Shown: positions 62,983 through 64,000 of the stretch, in pieces
How the letters are laid out: every line of letters begins with the position of its first letter
Numbering within the stretch: the first letter of the stretch is position 1
Assembly: GCA_945952065.1 (NCBI GenBank)
Contig: CAMFGY010000005.1
Location: forward strand, 1 to 64,000
DNA from: an uncultured Burkholderiales bacterium
GTDB taxonomy: Bacteria; Pseudomonadota; Gammaproteobacteria; Burkholderiales; Burkholderiaceae_C
Length of the DNA stretch: 64,000 nucleotides
Direction of reading: 5' to 3'
The notes under the pieces: model-generated
Seen by the model: the letters and a program-made list of their open reading frames with translations, nothing else
Databases searched by the model: none
What the model was told of the DNA's origin: nothing
Made by a program: the position numbers and the translations under genes

Positions 62983-64000
62983 TCAGGCACCGAGCTTCTT
63001 CTTCAAGAGCTCGTTCACCAAGCTCGGATTGGCCTTGCCCTTGGTGGCCTTCATGGCTTGGCCGACCAGGGCGTTGAAGGCTTTCTCCTTGCCCGAACGG
63101 AATTCCTCGACGGACTTCTGATTCGCGGCCAGCACCTCATCCAAGATGGCCTCAATCGCGCCGGTGTCACTGACTTGCTTCAGGCCCTTGGCTTCAATCA
63201 GGGCATCCACGTCCGAGCCTTCGCCGCTCCACAAGGCTTCAAACACCTGCTTGGCGGCGTTGTTGGAGATGGTGCCGTCCTGAATGCGCTGGATCAAACG
63301 GCCCAGCAACTCAGGGCTGACCGGGCTGGCTTCGATGCTGCGCTCCTCGCTGTTCAAGCGGCGTGACACCTCACCCATCAGCCAGTTCGCCACCAGCTTG
63401 GGCGCGCCGCAGACGGCCTTGGCCGCCTCGTAAAAGCGCGCCGTTGCCAGGCTCTGGGTCATGATGGCCGCGTCATACGCCGTCAAACCGTCTTGCTGTT
63501 CAAAGCGCTCGGCCATCACGGAAGGCAGCTCCGGCATCTCGCCACGCACCCGCTCAATCCAGTCGTTCGCAATCACCAGCGGCGGCAGATCGGGGTCCGG
63601 GAAGTAGCGGTAATCGGCCGAGTCTTCCTTGCTGCGCATCGCGCGGGTCTCGCCAGTATCCGGGTTGAAAAGCACGGTGGCTTGTTGGATCTTGCGGCCG
63701 TCCTCGATTTCGTCGATCTGCCAATTCACCTCATAGTCCACCGCCTGCAAGAGGTAGCGGAAGCTGTTGAGGTTTTTGATCTCACGGCGCGTGCCATAGG
63801 GCTCGCCGGGCTTGCGCACCGACACGTTCACATCGCAGCGGAACGAGCCCTCTTGCATATTGCCGTCGCAAATGCCCAGCCACATCACCAGCGCATGCAG
63901 GGTCTTGGCGTACTCGCAGGCCTCAGCGGCCGAACGCATATCGGGCTCGCTGACGATTTCCAGCAAGGGCGTGCCGGCACGGTTCAGGTCGATGCCGCTC
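62983..64000 (-). CDS. gatB: Asp/Glu-tRNA amidotransferase subunit B (5' end outside window)
   Basis: C-terminal 339 residues of GatB, the subunit that binds Glu-tRNA(Gln) or Asp-tRNA(Asn) and activates it for amidation with GatA and GatC. The window edge removes the start, so the gene runs beyond 64000. [39 protein letters not shown] and [14 protein letters not shown] are standard for the catalytic domain. The YqeY-like tail ends with [31 protein letters not shown]. It would be followed upstream by gatA and gatC in most relatives. Confidence 0.96.
   Translation of the reverse strand, partial: SGIDLNRAGTPLLEIVSEPDMRSAAEACEYAKTLHALVMWLGICDGNMQEGSFRCDVNVSVRKPGEPYGTRREIKNLNSFRYLLQAVDYEVNWQIDEIEDGRKIQQATVLFNPDTGETRAMRSKEDSADYRYFPDPDLPPLVIANDWIERVRGEMPELPSVMAERFEQQDGLTAYDAAIMTQSLATARFYEAAKAVCGAPKLVANWLMGEVSRRLNSEERSIEASPVSPELLGRLIQRIQDGTISNNAAKQVFEALWSGEGSDVDALIEAKGLKQVSDTGAIEAILDEVLAANQKSVEEFRSGKEKAFNALVGQAMKATKGKANPSLVNELLKKKLGA

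Overview
The window is high-GC chromosomal DNA (about 65-67% by eye) from a motile, aerobic, Gram-negative betaproteobacterium. Burkholderiales is most likely, close to Roseateles, Rubrivivax or Inhella. The reasons are the methyl-accepting chemotaxis proteins with the betaproteobacterial GNQDLS(V/A)RTE signature, the pyrE - DUF4124-like - gatB neighbourhood, the LysR/AraC-rich accessory content, two TonB-dependent receptors and a MacAB-type efflux operon with its own outer-membrane factor. This assignment is inference; there is no rRNA or tRNA in the window.

Layout. 0.2-9.6 kb: envelope and transport genes (DUF1275 protein, TonB receptor, APC permease, LysE exporter), small enzymes (GNAT, MAPEG, DUF1697, TrmO-like) and an exported DJ-1/PfpI protein. 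9.6-11.95 kb: an AT-richer island with two orphan exported proteins, a diverged direct repeat and an attC-like sequence. 11.95-17.6 kb: exported peptidases (an M16 pair and an S9A prolyl oligopeptidase) and a Cys-rich lipoprotein. 17.7-22.2 kb: two regulator/transporter pairs (GlxA-like/MFS and Lrp/EamA) and a Nudix hydrolase. 22.3-31.8 kb: signalling and transport (PAS-GGDEF, NCS2 permease, dCache chemoreceptor, ion transporter, PAP2 phosphatase, large GGDEF-EAL protein). 32-36 kb: ParD-like gene coupled to a methionine aminopeptidase, GST/DoxX operon facing a LysR regulator, polysaccharide deacetylase. 36.4-46 kb: 4HB chemoreceptor, orphan SucA-like dehydrogenase, PAS (Aer-like) chemoreceptor behind an FNR-type box, SDR/TetR pair, HDOD-GAF protein. 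46.2-50.9 kb: macA-macB-outer membrane factor operon. 50.9-58.1 kb: LysR/MBL pair, second MBL enzyme, second GlxA-like regulator, gpmI, KefF-like oxidoreductase/LysR pair. 58.1-64 kb: xth, second TonB receptor with a clear terminator, pyrE, hypothetical, gatB (cut by the window edge).

How it works together. The window is dominated by sensing and regulation: three chemoreceptors, two cyclic-di-GMP enzymes, one HDOD protein and nine transcription factors. Many of the factors sit beside a likely target, and several of the spacers hold inverted or phased repeats that look like operators. The items most worth follow-up are the orphan SucA-like enzyme lacking the usual E2-docking N-terminus, the repeat-bearing AT-rich island, the ParD-like/MetAP pair with a possibly leaderless promoter, the three helically phased repeats between eamA and lrp, the FNR-type box before the Aer-like receptor, and the MBL protein that has lost its zinc-binding motif.
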